From Pomacea canaliculata (taxonomy: Eukaryota > Mollusca > Gastropoda > Architaenioglossa > Ampullariidae): DNA of 64,000 bases. Below are positions 11,132-25,137 of the stretch, one piece after another. Position 1 is the first letter of the stretch. Each line of letters begins with the position of its first letter. Made by a program: the position numbers and the translations under genes. The stretch covers positions 15,193,731 through 15,257,730 of the forward strand of contig NC_037602.1 in NCBI RefSeq assembly GCF_003073045.1. The letters are read 5' to 3'. The notes below the pieces were generated by a model that searched no databases, was not told the origin of the DNA, and worked only from the letters and a program-made list of their open reading frames with translations.

Positions 11132-14100
11132 GAATCCAATCTGGTCCCTAACTAAACTAATCATTTTATTACATTAACAAAGACTACAGCGACATCACAC
11201 GATTTCTACTCATGTCTCGGTTCAGCCAGTTCATAACGCATAAGCAACGTGGTCAGAAATCAGCCCGGTCTTGCTACTAAAACCATTTTTTACTTATTGA
11301 TTTATTCCTAATTTTGTTTAATGCTGCTTTTTACATTCTAGCACATTATTTATATTGATTTGATTATGTACTGTACATTCCAGCACTGTCTGATGCACAG
11401 ACCTTCATCTAACGATGCACGCTTCATGCTGTTCAAGGGCGATAACTCTTTGCCTCTCGGGACTGCAGTAAATGCAGTGATCTGCCCTTGACAGTCCTAA
11501 CGTCTGCTTCTACCATTCGGCGAACTGGACAATCGTCTAGGACACACAGTAAGGACGGTGCAGATATGTATAAATGTTTGACTGAGGATTGACAGTGTTA
11601 TATTTGCAGGGCCAGTGTGCATGCTCAGTCATCGGACCCTACATAATGTCAATGACAGTGATGATATTAGCCGTCTTGTCGAGTTCAGATCTCTTCTCAG
11701 ACACGCTATTTTTTCTCTGTATGTGTTTACAATGCTGGCTGCTTCACCTTAGTTGCTGGCTAGGAGTAAAACAATAATTTCCCGCCCATCCCATAAGATT
11801 TACATTATCTAAAACTTGCAGTAAATAACCACATGTCTAGGAGACAATGTCTTTAGTTTTGTTCAATACATTTATAACTATTTCTGTTTCAACGATAAAC
11901 TTTGGAAATTTCCGATGAATTCAAAAGATTTAATAAAGAAACCACTAAATTAAACAGAGGCTGATGGGAGAAAAAGATTAATGCTTTGATGTCACTAAGC
12001 ACTATGCAGTTATGCATCATTTATAAGTCTCAGGAAATAACTCTGAGGATGCAAGCTTTCATGGATCAACACCTGCTGAATCTTAGCCCCTTGCTGTGCA
12101 TTTTCCTATCCGCTGGTGATCTGATATCATATCCTTCTTGGGAACAAAATTAACGTTATCAGTAAGGCACAGAACTTGATTTAGAGACAGCAGTACAGCA
12201 GATGCAACAACTTAAGAGATATTTCAAGAATCATGCACTCACTCGCACAGAGGCAGACATCGGAGACCTCGTTACAGAATATGCACATGTCTCATATCTA
12301 TACAAAAATAATGGCTGTTGAATTTCGCCAACACTACACAGAGTGGAGGAAAAAAGGTCAGCTCTCGACGACCTCTAGTGACGACCTCGCCTAACGATAT
12401 AGCCGCAGGCAAGGGAGGGCGGTGGCTGCGGTGGAGAGGAACTAATTGAAAGCTTTTTAATTAAGCTCCAACCCAGGACACCGTGTGTCTATGCTCGAAC
12501 TTTTCCATAGACCCGGTTGTTGGTGTGACCTCCACTGCTGTATGTGATATTTAATCGACCACTCACCCGGGACCGTCAGTTCGTTTTGGGGTGGAGTGGG
12601 AGGGTTCTAATCAAAGAAAAGTAATAAGCTATGTGATAGTGACGATGTCTAGGAGGTCGACAGACTGCTTGTTTGCCGTATCAACACCTAGCAACACACT
12701 AACTGTGCAGCAGGGGTCTCAGTCTGTGAGGTGTCAAGGTGTTACGATCTGATCGATATTAATACCATTCTGACCACACACACACACACACAAATTAAGC
12801 ACGCAAATACACCCCGGACACACACAACTCAACGTGCGTGTACATAAATCAAACACTCGTTTATATATATATCTCACTCACACACACACACAGAGTGGCG
12901 TAGGAAGACGCTCGGCTTTGGGAGGCAAACTCCATGCCGACAGTGAACGACGTTCACATTCTTGTCCCCTCAGCATCTTTTTATCTGTTGTCTGCCCCAC
13001 TTACCCGCTCCGTTTCCTATGCCACACACACACAGTCTAAGAGGGTAACGTGCGGGAGAGTCTTTGGTCGACCTGACCTCCTGCCTCATTCGACCAAACC
13101 TACCACTACCAAAGCTCGCGACACAAGAAGGCGTCTCTTCACCTGCACGCTGCCCCAGTCACAGTGTTCCTTCTCCATACACCTCCCGGGTTGAACAGCT
13201 GAAGGCTGGCACTGCAGGTTAGTGCACGAGACCAAACCATTCCTCTCTCACAGGAGCGCAGCTGCGGTCTCTGTTTAAATTCACGCAAGATGCGGTGCTT
13301 CTCTTTATAAAATTATACCAGGTACGTTTTCCTTTTTTTTTTTTTTTAATTTTCAAGGATGTTAAATGTTGATTGACGATGCGCGACACTAGTATCTTAA
13401 TTTTGTTACAGAATTTCGTAAAATTTTTTCTCATTTTTCTCCAACTCTCACGATCTCATTACGAAGTGATCTTGTTTGAAACATTCTTACTGTTGGTAGA
13501 CAGCGGTTACAAATGTGTTTCTTTAGCGCGTCGCTCGTCTAATAGGTCAATAACAAATTCATGTCCATCGAAAATACAAAAATAAGCCGCTCTCGCTTCC
13601 TGTAGTAAGCCATCGAGATGTTCCTGAGACAAGTTTCTGTGCGCGCGACTAACCTGGAACGCGAGAGGTTTGCGCAATGTCGTGCGTGAGACAGAAAGAT
13701 TAAAGACTTTGAATGAGATACATGAGGTCTCCTGTTACAGCAATTTCCATAACATTGTCAGTTGTCAGAGTCACAGTTTTAATCTTCACTCAGCGGGTTG
13801 CCAGTACCCTGCTTCGTGAGCTAGGTGTTCATGTCTCTACACTCTGCCGTGTACTCGAGGGCCGACTGACTAACAGTCACCGCTTCGACGATCACAGTGT
13901 TACCTGTCCCAGGACGCGATCGCGATTACTGTGATTAGTCAGGTTCTCACAACCAGCAGACACTGTTGCTGTCTGCTGCTGCGGTGCACACGTGACTACG
14001 TTGTTGCGACGCGTGCAGGAACAGCACGGAGACAATTATTTTCTTGCTAGGGGGTCCCCTGCTTTATGGAGGCAATACTTGCGCTAATGTGGATGCACCA

Positions 14101-15514
14101 GCGTTTGTTTCTCTGTCTGTGTGTGTGTTCTTACGTTCCTTAGTCGAGTGGTTGTCTCTATGTGAGTATTATATGTGTTTGTGTGTGCGTTCCTTAGTGT
14201 GTATGTATATTTATTTATGCCTGTGGGTGCCTCTGTCCGTCTGTGAATGTTGCTGTGTGGGTACGTGTCTAAGTTTGTATACCTTTGCGTGACTTTGTGT
14301 ATTGTCTCTCTCAGCGCATATTTATAATTATGTGTAAATAGGTGTGCGTGCGTAAATGAAGCACGTGCACCTGTGTATGTGTGTGTGTGGAGAAAGAGCA
14401 TCAAAGACTTGAGAAGCGTGCAGTCTGTAATCAACAAGGTCGTCACGAAAAAGTGGAATCCGTCATCTCTGGCAGATTGTCATCTCCACAGATAATTCCG
14501 CCTTCAGCTTCTTAAAATCTCAGAAAGGAGACGATTCCATTTAATAAAATCATTCTTAGCGTTGTCGGATTTCCGGTCTTCTGGATCACGACATGGGGAG
14601 CTGTGGAGGCGGCCTGGCTATGCCTTACAACTGGACCATTTGAGTCAAAGTGTTGTGTGTGCTAATCATGATCCACTTTAATCCAGGTTTACAAGCCCTA
14701 TAAACTCGCTCTAGAGTCTGGGATTATGCGCCGTTCAGGTGTGTTTTTTTGATTTAGAGCACGGAGTTCTTTCTCTTACCTCGATTGCGATGTCGTCCAG
14801 TTAAAGATGTCATTCATGTTCATCGAGTTAAAAGAAAACAAAGCAAAGGATATGTACCGGACAGAAACTTATACAACTTGTAATGGTTTTCGTGGGGTTC
14901 ATGATTTGCATGGTTAGTCTTTTAGCTCTTTGCATGTTCCTTTTTACCGTGTGACGTCAGATGAGTACCAGGCAGATTAAAAAAAATTAAAAGCCAAATT
15001 TTGTGAATGTTGCCAATGCAGGTACCTGGTTAAGATTTTTAAAAGCAGAAAACGAGATCAACCCTATTTCACGCAAAAACAAGCTGAATAAGTCATTAGT
15101 GTCGTCTAAGGATGATAAATTGGTTTGACTGGTGAGCAGCTACTCATATTCAAGTACCCTTCCAGTGTCGTTTGCGAGACTTAAGCCTCTTTAATGCCAC
15201 GGCAAACAGTGGGCCGAGAGATGGCACTAGCAGCAGTCGCCTGGTCCCAGCACATGTTTGTAGCCACACAAGTTACCTCGGAACAGGTACTAAGTCGGAT
15301 TATCTGCGCTTGTTCAGCTGTTGAGACACCTGGCCAGGGTCCGGACTTTGTTTGAAAGACGGGTATAAGCCGGGTGTCAAAATGAAGCATTACAAAGCAG
15401 CTCTTTTCTTGTAGTCAAAAGATTTGCTAATATATTTAAACAAATAGCATTTTTATTATAGTTATGAAAAATGGCTCTTATATGTGTATTGTGTGCATGC
15501 ATGCACGCACGCTT

Positions 15515-15547
15515 GTGTGTGTGTGTGTGTGCGTGGGGGGGGGGGGA
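15515..15547. repeat. (GT)n plus G-homopolymer
   Basis: 'gtgtgtgtgtgtgtgtgcgtg' type repeat followed by about twelve G. A mirrored set of 'acacacac' repeats lies at 15598-15663. Confidence 0.85.
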
Positions 15548-15868
15548 TTTTCATCGATCCTTCGATCGATCTACTTATACCTATAGTTAAACATTTACAC
15601 ACACACATAACAACTTTATGTATATGTACACACATTCCTGCATGCACACACACACACAAACACAATTGCAACGTAACCTTTATCATCCTACGCTAAACAT
15701 GTTTAACTAAATTTCTTCGTTAAAGAAAGCTTTAGAAAAACGTTATGTACACTACTGCCATTTTTGTATTTCATCTAATAATTTTGTTCATCCTATTAGC
15801 GAAACTGAAGAATATGAAGACAATCTGGTAAAAAGCAGCGTCGGAGACATAGGTGTATCGCCAGCACC

Positions 15869-18800
15869 ATGCCGATACAGATCCGTGTGGTGGTGCCTGC
15901 TGCAGCAGTCAGTGACCCATGGGAGAGCGGAACCGACGATGCTGTTGAGGACAACGCTGACGATGACGCCAGTAGCAGGAACAACAGCAACGCCACTGGC
16001 AACCTCAACAGACGAAAGATCGTGACAATGAAAAAGAGAAAGGTAGTCCATCGTCGGTACCGTCCAGTCTCTGCGCCCGTGGTGCGATTGAGACCCCAGG
16101 TGAGAAGCTACAACTATTAGGTTCACCTCGTATCATCTCACAGGAAAATCTAATAAAAGAAGAAATCCGTGTACACTAAACCTGTATAAAGAAGATACTC
16201 AAAGTAACAGACACTGACCAAGTTCTGCTGCTACAAAGCAGAAATCAAACAGAAATCAAAACACAAAAACAATATTCTTCTTCCTCTAAAACAAAACAAA
16301 AGTCAATTCATTCTTGTTATCTTTCTTTTTGTGGGTGAAAATAGTAGCAGTGCAGCAACAAGGAGGAACTGTCACTAACCGTAGTTTGTCACTTGACCCT
16401 GTCCTTTGAGGAGCTGTTCCTCGAGGCGTGATTGAGAACTCTTACATGTGATTTACAACTCACTGTATTGATCTTCAGCTTTTAAAGGTCACAGTCAGGG
16501 CCTGTGAGACTGCAAGCCTTTGCCCTCTCACCTGTGCAGCTATAAATACTTCCTATCGCTTGTAGTCGATGTCCTAGTCCAAGGAGTTACGAGAACAAAG
16601 TCAGGCGTTGTGTTCCTTTGTTTTCCTTCATCTTCTTCTCTGTCCCTCCTCTTTCCCCGTATCTGTAACTGAGCTGATGACCTGCTGTACCGAAAGTGTT
16701 AGCATTGACATAAATACAATGGCAAAAATCTAGAGACAGTCGGCAGCTTCAAATATGCGGGTTCATTTTAATGTCGTCGAATGTTTGACAAAATTTGAAA
16801 CGTTCTGGACTTCGGTCAGCATTGTTCACTAAGCTCAAACTTGCTTGCTAATACAATAGGACTTTGAGACACTTGGCAAATTTGACCCGATGATATGACA
16901 CACTGTTGATGCCCGGTCCATGGGTCATCAGGGCTTGAGGTTACTATAAAGACTTCCTAAGCTGTGAATATGCGCTTTTCCTGTGACTTATGCTCACCCA
17001 TAATCGGCCTAAAGGCACTCCACGCCAGACTTTACTCCAGCTAATCTCACTAATTTATGGAAAGTACTTACGTTTCACAGCTTGTTTACCAGGATCTTCT
17101 TCGGGACTTCGACCAGAAAGAAGACGAAAATATTTTGGTTTTCTGCACACCTCTGAGGCCTGTAACTGTTTACCGGTTTTGCTGCTGGTTCTACATTACT
17201 TGGGGTATAAACAATACCTGTCGTCTGTAGTTACGGCCGTGGAATATGATTAAGTCTAAATTTGGAGTCGGTGTTCTTTCAAAAATAAAACTGACAGGAA
17301 TAAAAGCAGAATCATATAAATTACAGAATACATCGTGAAAGCGATGAACTGATGTCATCAATGCCTTCTCCAGCTGATCAAAAACCCTCGACTGCTTGTC
17401 TGTGCACGACCCTAGCAAAGTCATTGCATGGCTCTATGTCTGGCCTTGCCTTTCTGCTTTTGTTTTTTATGGGTTTTGTTGTTGTCGTTTTATTTGTTTG
17501 TTTGTTCCGTGTCATCTCTTTCTTATCTTCAGCTCCCCTATCTACCCAGTATGCATTGAAATTTTTTGATTTGTTTCTTTGCTTGCTGGTACGTGCGTGC
17601 GTGCGGGCGTGCAACACAACACCTTTGAAATTTGCCCTTTTCACCAAAATCAAGTGGGATATCGGAGTCTTAAGCACAGCTTGTCACCCTGTCTCAGCTT
17701 CTTTACATCAAGACTTTGTGCATGTTTGCACACACGAACTATTGATTCCATGTGCATGGTGAAAAACAGACTCGAAATGGACATTGTGGGTAATGGATCG
17801 CCCGATATCCTCGCCCACCGAGTCTCTCAAAGCGTCAGCTTGGACAAAAAAATAAAAAAAATAAAAAAATGCACTGATTGATGAATTACACAACATTCTT
17901 CTAAGCCCCGTGACGGGCTTTCTTTCCAAATTTATTGCGCAATCGCTGATGTGGTTTATTCGTTTAGAGGTTTTATTTCTGTATTCCCTGACGACCTTCC
18001 CTAGGCAGATGAGCGAGGGAAGGAACTGGCATAAAGTTAACGATCGCAACACTTGCTGCTAAATAGAAAAAAGTAACCACATATCATAACACGAGAGTCA
18101 TTACATTTCATTCCCCGTTTTTTGTGAATCTGTAATCTGTCTCTCATTTTGAGAAGAAACAATTCCATTCAGCATGTGGTAAGCTAAAAAATCTCTTTCT
18201 CTTCTCTACCTTCTTTTCCGTTAAACGTTCCTCCCTAATTCTTCTATGTCAGCTGTGTTAATTTCTTCTTGTGTGCCATCTAAATTTTATCTGCACTTAA
18301 TTTATTTCTTTAGGTGAGAGACATTTTGTCAGTCAAGCGTGGCGTTCGGTTGACTTGAAAAGTGTGCGACTATATGACAACGGCATTTTACAATTTTTTT
18401 TTTTCAAAATATTTCTCCGTAAAACCTTTGGCCATCTCAGCAGAAAACGAAGAAAATACATCTTTCGTATTTATTTCGATCCTTTCTTTGCTTGTTGCAG
18501 TTGCCAGTCAAGCCTTGCGATATCAGAATTAATGTGGCCAGTACCTACAGTAAGTGAATTCTGACTTTCTTACTTCTTTGTCACGATTTTCTTGACGACA
18601 ACGTTTTGAAACAAAACTCATGTTTTGAGCTTATTTTCTTACAAGCCATCAGCGCACCATTTACCGAAAGTCTAAAAACTAATTGAAATCCTTTTAGCTT
18701 TCAACAGCTAAGTAATTTCTGTTTAGTTTTTCTTTGTTTTCCGACCTTAGCCAACCAAACTTTTCTCTAAATGTGTGCCGACAGCAATAATCAAAATATT

Positions 18801-20888
18801 TTTGTCTGTCTTTCATTAAATATTCAAGAGCATGTCCCCTCCTACGTCGATAACAGAAACCATTGAAGCGATCACCGGGAAAAAAGGAGCGTATGAGAAG
18901 AAAGTTTAAAAGATGGGGCCAGATTTTAGACCAGACATAAAAATAAAAATTAAAAAAAATACAGGCTGTTTCAAGTGTCCATCGCCTCTATCCTCTTCTT
19001 CAACTCTCCCATCCCCCCATTATCAATGCATTCAACGATTGCTCAGTCCAAAGCCAGACCAGTTTTCCTTAACAGTTTTTTCTTTTTTTGACAATTTGCA
19101 TCCTCCGCACTATACTTTGTTTGCCAGCGAGCCTTTGCCTCCCCCGGTTCCTCTACTTGGAATACTCTCTCCTGGCTCTGTCGCCAGGCTGACTCTTTCA
19201 GTGGTTCCATGCGGCAGCTTAAGACTCACTTTTAACAAATGATTTTCAGGCACTCTTCAGTGCCTTCAACTATTTGTCACATTATGATATTATGAGCTTC
19301 TAGAGCAACGCTCTAAGTTTCCTTGACTTCCAAGGGAATTCTGTCCCAACACTGAAATCAATGTCAACAGTATTTTGCTGAAATTTAAAGCATTTTTAAG
19401 CATTTCATCTTTCTCTTAAGGTCACCTACTAAAATATTGATTAGCTTCAAGGAAAGTTTGTGTCATAAGATGTTATAAAAAAAAGTATCAAACAATCTCA
19501 TTTATTTCGGAAAATTCAGAAATTTTTAATGCGCGATATGAAACCTTTTCTAGTCCCTCCCAGCAAAAGATTACCCCCACCCACTGACGCGGACTGACAG
19601 TTGGCGACAGCTTCACCCTCTGTGGATGATTACAAAGCGAGCAAGGGACCCCGTGACTCTCTCCACAGCACAAAATACTTGGTCTGACGATAGAGATCGA
19701 CTGTTCGACGCACGGCCGCAGGCTTTTATCGACCGTCCTCCGCATCAGACGTGTCACGTGCACGCTCATCTCGCTGGCAATAGCTGTGAGCACGTGTTTT
19801 GCCGCGTGCTCGTGTAGTTTCAAGTCCCGGCTTACCTTTTGCTTCTCCTCCACCCCCATCCCCATCCTCCCTGCTACAACTCCCAGCTGACTCATTATTT
19901 GACCGCAAGAAGAAAGAGGAGATTCAGATAGTGCGAACTGAAAACGAGGCTTCTGGTGGGGGACAAGATGGTGGCTATTCATTGACCGTAGACATTTGGC
20001 TCGGGAGATGGATGTATGGTACTTTTTCTATCAATAAATATGTTCTAGAAAGTTAGCCGTGACTGGAAATACAGCGTACAACTCTACTTGTTGCCTGGTA
20101 GAAAAAGGTAAGTCGAGTGCGTGTGTTAGTATGTGTGGGTGTGTCTCGTTCTCCATGCGTCTATGTGTCTGTGTGCACAGACATGGAAGACGAACATGAG
20201 TACATAATGAAGACGGCCTTGACCGCTTACAACAGGCATAAGCTGAGCGAAGACAGCGACCAGTCCTGTTTAACATCACGGGTGAAGGACGAGGTGGGTC
20301 TGGAGGAAATCGTTCAGAACGGCCCAGGTCACCGAGAAAGTCCAGAAGACAATGGTGTGAGCTGTCGGCCAGACTCCAGTCGCGGCTGTCCCACACTTTC
20401 ATCGTCGTCGAGCAGCAAATCCGAGCAACCATCGTCTTCGTCGTCGACCAACATCGTGGGGGGACCGAGGATGAAAGTCGTCCAGTTGTCGCTGTGCACG
20501 CTGAGGGATGCTTATGGACGCGAGTTGCCTCCTATGCCGCACACACACAGTGTGCCCATGTCGAGGCCGTCGTCCGCCTTTCCTTCCAGATACAGTCCCA
20601 CAAAGAAAGGTGGTGAGGCCAGTAGGTGCGACCCGGACATACGCAACAGGTCTGGAATGGTTTGGCAAATGTCAAAACATATTTGAAGACGGGTTTAATG
20701 TTTCCTTTCTATTAATACCTTTTTTTTCATTCATTTATTCCTTCTTTATAATGCTTGGACGCGAATGACGTGGATAACTTCAAATGGCTTAGCTGTAGCA
20801 GTTGTACATTTCACCATTGTATAGCTAGACAATAAGAGATCTTAACAATAACCTAATCTCCATGTCAAGGTATTGGATCGATGATGAT

Positions 20889-20938
<50 letters not shown>

Positions 20939-23164
20939 AAAACTTAGGACAATTTTAACCGTTTTGTCTACTTCTTCAAAGGTCATTTGGTAATAGACAT
21001 GTTATTTTAAAAAGCCCAGACTAGCACACCCAGCGGTTCTAGAAAAATTCTATTTCAGCCTTTTTGTGTAGTTGCCCCTAAATTTTGGCGTGCCGAGCTA
21101 ATGTGAAGGTTCGGAGAGTCTTTCCCCCGCTAATGGTCCAGTGGAGTGCATTTTTTTCTAATGACTGAGATCGGTGTGGGATACTATTTAAAAAAAAAAC
21201 ATTTCTTCATCCTCAAGATACACGACTACAAACAGGACCATGCACAGAAATAGGCCAACAACACTGACGTCAGGATTGTTTACGAATATATTTACGTTGT
21301 TAAATCCTAGGTCGATGAACTATATAGCTTATTATGTTACTTAGGCGTAATTTCTGTACAAAGGTGAGGTCACGACTTTGACCTTCTCTGTATGATAACA
21401 TTTTTAGGCGTGCATTTCAAGAATAGAAGTGGGAAGAAGAGTATTCACCTTCATTTTGACAGCTAGTGTCTCTTGTGCTGAGCTTTACTCACTCATTGGT
21501 AGAAAATGTTCATCCTGATAGACTATCATAAAGGAAGCCACTGCCTCCTACATTTGCGATCGATCATGTTAACTCTTGCGAACATATTAGATGGGTATTA
21601 CATAGTGCAGGAACGCCTCCCTTTATACCAACATTGTACCCGTGACTCATTAAATTAACTTCTCCAGATTTTGTTTTTTCTACCCCGATTATAGACTTTT
21701 TTGTTATGTTGTGTTGCTCAGAGTTTATTGTTTTCCTGTTGGATAACGTAACAATCCCAACTGATTTTTAAAAAGTGTTCCCTGCCCTCCAGGGCATCTA
21801 AATATAACTCCCCGCTGCACACGTCAATAAGTAAGTCTGTAAAGCCAGCCCCCTCGTTGGGTCAAAAGCGAATGAAGTCCTTCATCTGCCGTTCAGTGCG
21901 GCAGCTGTGTTCTTTATACGTCCGCGTTCTGATCGATTTATCCCGTTGTCAACGAAAGATTTCGTGAACCACATGAGGCTTGCCTGTGAACTGAAGCTAT
22001 AGTGCATCAAGGCTTGTCGTTACTGGTGTTATTATCATAGTGCACATGTTCTTAACACTGAGTGCTTGGTACTTGCTTGGTCACTAGCTTCATGTTTGTA
22101 CATTTCACGTTGGTCTTCTATCTAGCATCATTATCCCCTCTTTTTCATTCACGTTTACTTCTTGTATCAAAAGGTTTTTAAATAATTCATAAAAGTGAGC
22201 CATTTTTAATCAGATAAACACTTTAACAAAAGGATAAAATAAAATGTCTTCCTATTTAACTTAATAATTTTACAGCTCTTTTAAGTCTGCTTTTAATTAA
22301 CATTGCGATGTTGAGTTACAGAATTAGTAGACGTGTTTCGGTAAAATACAGTTAGTAGCAATTAAAGACCATCCTGTCTTCCCCTCGTTTTGACTGCGAG
22401 ATCTCGTTCCTTTTCTGCTGCTGTGTTGTGTCTCTACATATTTGGTTTTTGTGTTACAGTGTGTAAATGCGATGTGAAAATCTGCATATTAGTCGTAGTG
22501 GTAGTTACAAAGCAATTTCGGGACGAACATGAAATAGACTTTACCCATGGATTTTGTCACCTGTTGCAGTGCCAAAGATCTTTCTCCCCATCAACAGCAG
22601 GTAAGGTCTACTCTGACTTCCCCGAAGACAATGGACGCACCTCTCTCTCGCTCAGCTGCCTACCGCTTGCGCAACCGCACCACTCACTCCTGGTCACAGG
22701 ACGCCTCCGCCAACAGCAGCACCCACGACCCCATGACCATGAGCTGCCCCAACGCTCGTTCCCTGGAGGAACACATGCGCAAGGCGCGCACACACGTGCC
22801 TCGTGACCCTAACCCTTCCCCTGTCATCGTCAAAGCCAAAGGAATCGCTTCCCCCGCCACGTCACCTGGCGGTGGTGTAGGACAGAACCAGAGACCTGCA
22901 TCCTGCTACACTTACGATGGTGGCTTCTTCCTGAGTCCCAGCAACGCCAAGGACTTCGTCATCCACCCGGACTGGGTCAGTGAGGCCATAACGGTCAACA
23001 AGGTCTCCTTATTGGAGCGCGGCGGTCGTTCGCGGACTCCTGCCAAAAGCACTGCGGTGCATGGGAGCGGCGCTGCTGGGGAGAGTGGTTCCTCTCAGCG
23101 AAGAGCACGCAGATGCAAAAGCGCGCCACCACCCAAACACCGCAACCCCATCACCTGGAGCTGA
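15869..23164 (+). CDS. Uncharacterised four-exon gene, about 447 aa
   Basis: I do not recognise this protein. Proposed exons: 15869-16099 (ATG in CACCATGCC, 77 codons, donor CCCAG|gtgaga), 18501-18549 (49 nt, acceptor cttgttgcag, donor TACA|gtaagt), 20181-20649 (acceptor gtgtgcacag, donor CAACAG|gtctgg, weak), 22570-23164 (acceptor cctgttgcag, stop TGA). All three joins keep one frame, for 1,344 nt. Seen in the product: an acidic Asp/Asn/Ser stretch, then a basic patch 'RRKIVTMKKRKVVHRRYR', then 'RPVSAP', a possible helix 'MEDEHEYIMKTALTAYNRHK', a poly-Ser segment, and a C-terminus with 'CKSAPPPKHRNPITWS'. No signal peptide or membrane segment. It looks largely disordered. A fallback is that the ATG at 20183 is the true start. 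AATAAA lies about 1 kb downstream. Confidence 0.5.
20882..20940. repeat. (AAC)n microsatellite
   Basis: About eighteen AAC units within the proposed last intron of the uncharacterised gene. Confidence 0.9.
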
Positions 23165-24151
23165 AGGTCTTTGTAAATTACTGTTTAGTTTTTTACCCCG
23201 ACGTATTTTCATACTGCTGAGGATTTACTTTCTGGATGTCACACAGTTGAGACTACTAGAGATTACAGTGAGTTTGCCAGGAATGTTTCATATGGAAGGA
23301 CTTCCTGGAGCAATTGCAGATATATATATATACACGAACAAACAAGAACAAACCTGCGCTCGTGCACATACACACAACTTTCAAGCATTCTGTAAGTAAT
23401 GGACATGCTCCCGGGCTTACGTTCGTATGTCGATGTAACAACATGCTTCTGCCTTCGAGCTTAAGGCTCTTCTTTTGTCAAACTTTGTCAAACATGTGTT
23501 TATATTAAGAAAGGCCTTTAGTCTGCGCTCGCGCGCACACACGTGTGTGTGTGAGAGAGAGACCTAATGCTTTTGCAGTCACAGATATTAAGGAAGAAAG
23601 TAGTTTCAATGGTCTTTACATTCTGCTCAGTCTGAGACGCACCTAAACACAAAATAAACACACACGCACACACAAAATATGATTCGTTGATACATATTTT
23701 GCTGTTTATATGCCACAGGATTTTTTCGTTCTTCATATTTCTTGTTTTTAATAACTCCCAAGTTCAGGGAATACCCACCCGCATCCAACAGAGAGAGATA
23801 TATATTGAACATTATAAAATAAAGTGGTGAAAATACAGCAGCTACCATATCATTTAATAGGTGTCAGTTCTAATATGAAGTTTTTATACGAGAAACAAGA
23901 AGGAACAGATTTGCACATTTTCCAAAGTCATTTCTTATGTCACCACAGTTTCGAACACTATCTACTCTTTCTTTGTTCGGTATCTTAAGAGCTTCCATCG
24001 CTGCAGGCTATTCGTTGCCATCGTAACCACTACCATATCTCTTCAGGCTTATTCTACGCGGTGCTTTCGATACTTATATTTCTGTGACTGTCATGTTTAC
24101 CATAATATAATTGTATTTTTACCATGATACATGGTATTTAAAGATTTGTGC

Positions 24152-24157
24152 AATAAA
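24152..24157 (+). terminator. Candidate poly(A) signal of the uncharacterised gene
   Basis: AATAAA about 990 nt after the TGA at 23162-23164. The 3' UTR it would define holds CA/GT repeats. Confidence 0.35.
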
Positions 24158-25137
24158 GATTATATCAAGATTAAAATGTTGGTTGATGATTACATGGGTA
24201 TGATACGCTATTGTGGGTGTGGGGGTCTGCGTGCGTTTAGGATGTGCGTTTGTCTGCGCGTTTTGCTCAACGCTCGTGAATCGCTAAACCATATGTAGGT
24301 GTTTGCACGAACAAGAATGCAGGGGGTGGGGAGAGATGGGCAGCAAAGAGGAATAGGAGAAAGAGAGGGACCAAACCGAGGACACGATAAAGCGCAGTTT
24401 CCACACACACGCACACACGAGGAGAGGACTTGTATAATGGAAAACTTTTAAAACCCCTGGTTTTGGCAAGACTGTCCATCGCAGTGGTATGAAAAGACAG
24501 TGCTCACACAGCACACACTTTTCTTCCTGTGCTTGAGCTGCGACATCCATCACACGGGTTCACAAACTACGTAGCCGACAACACGTATCTTGACTTTCCC
24601 AAGCACCACTTCCGGCGCCGGTGAATGTCATTTCCTAGCTAGTGAGACATGGGATGCGACGATCATTCAAATTAACTGTCACTCTCGCATCAGGTGGACC
24701 GCAGAGATAGGCTCTGCCGTGTGTTAACTTTACATTGCTCGGCGATCAAAGTGTGTCCAACGCCACCCACAGGGAAACCGACTGGATTGCACAATCCTGA
24801 AAAAAAGTTATAAAGTGTAATAATAGATATCTTGGATTTTGCAACTTGTGATGTAATAGGCGTGAAACTAAAACTGACGGTTTGTTCGTTAGTGATGTTT
24901 CTTGGGAAAATGCATCTGCCACAAAAGGTCAGAGGAATTATCATCTTTTCCTAAAAATATCGAAGCTGTAATTTAAATTTGTTCGTATCATGTAAGATGT
25001 TAACGTTTGAGAAAGCTGTCACTTAAGTAATAGCAGCTTTTATTTTGCGACACTTACACGGAAGGGGGTAAAATTCGAACTTAAAAAGCGGAAATTCTCA
25101 GTAGTTCATGCGTTGATCTTCATTGTAACGCCGAGGA
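24158..25137. other. Intergenic stretch before the rolling-stone gene
   Basis: No supported coding exon. It should contain the promoter and leader of the gene that starts at 25138, but I see no clear core element. Confidence 0.4.

Larger units (their letters stand above)
10161..15868. other. Intergenic stretch, no supported gene
   Basis: It separates the divergent ARRDC gene and the unknown gene starting at 15869. Contents seen: (CAA)n at 11104-11131, (CA)n near 12775-12792 and 12879-12892, GT-rich sequence at 14110-14390, and a (GT)n plus G-run at 15515-15547. Open frames here are short, cross repeats or lack matching splice partners. The 5' leader of the downstream gene may start here: a good acceptor (tcctattag) precedes 15801. 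Confidence 0.5.

Noticed and set aside
14044-14446. Cys/Val/Leu-rich and Thr/His-rich frames on both strands
   Set aside because: Translation of a GT/CA-rich low-complexity stretch; both strands open for that reason.
20399-20668. Minus-strand frame opposite exon 3 of the uncharacterised gene
   Set aside because: Arg/Pro-rich shadow of the serine-rich plus-strand frame.
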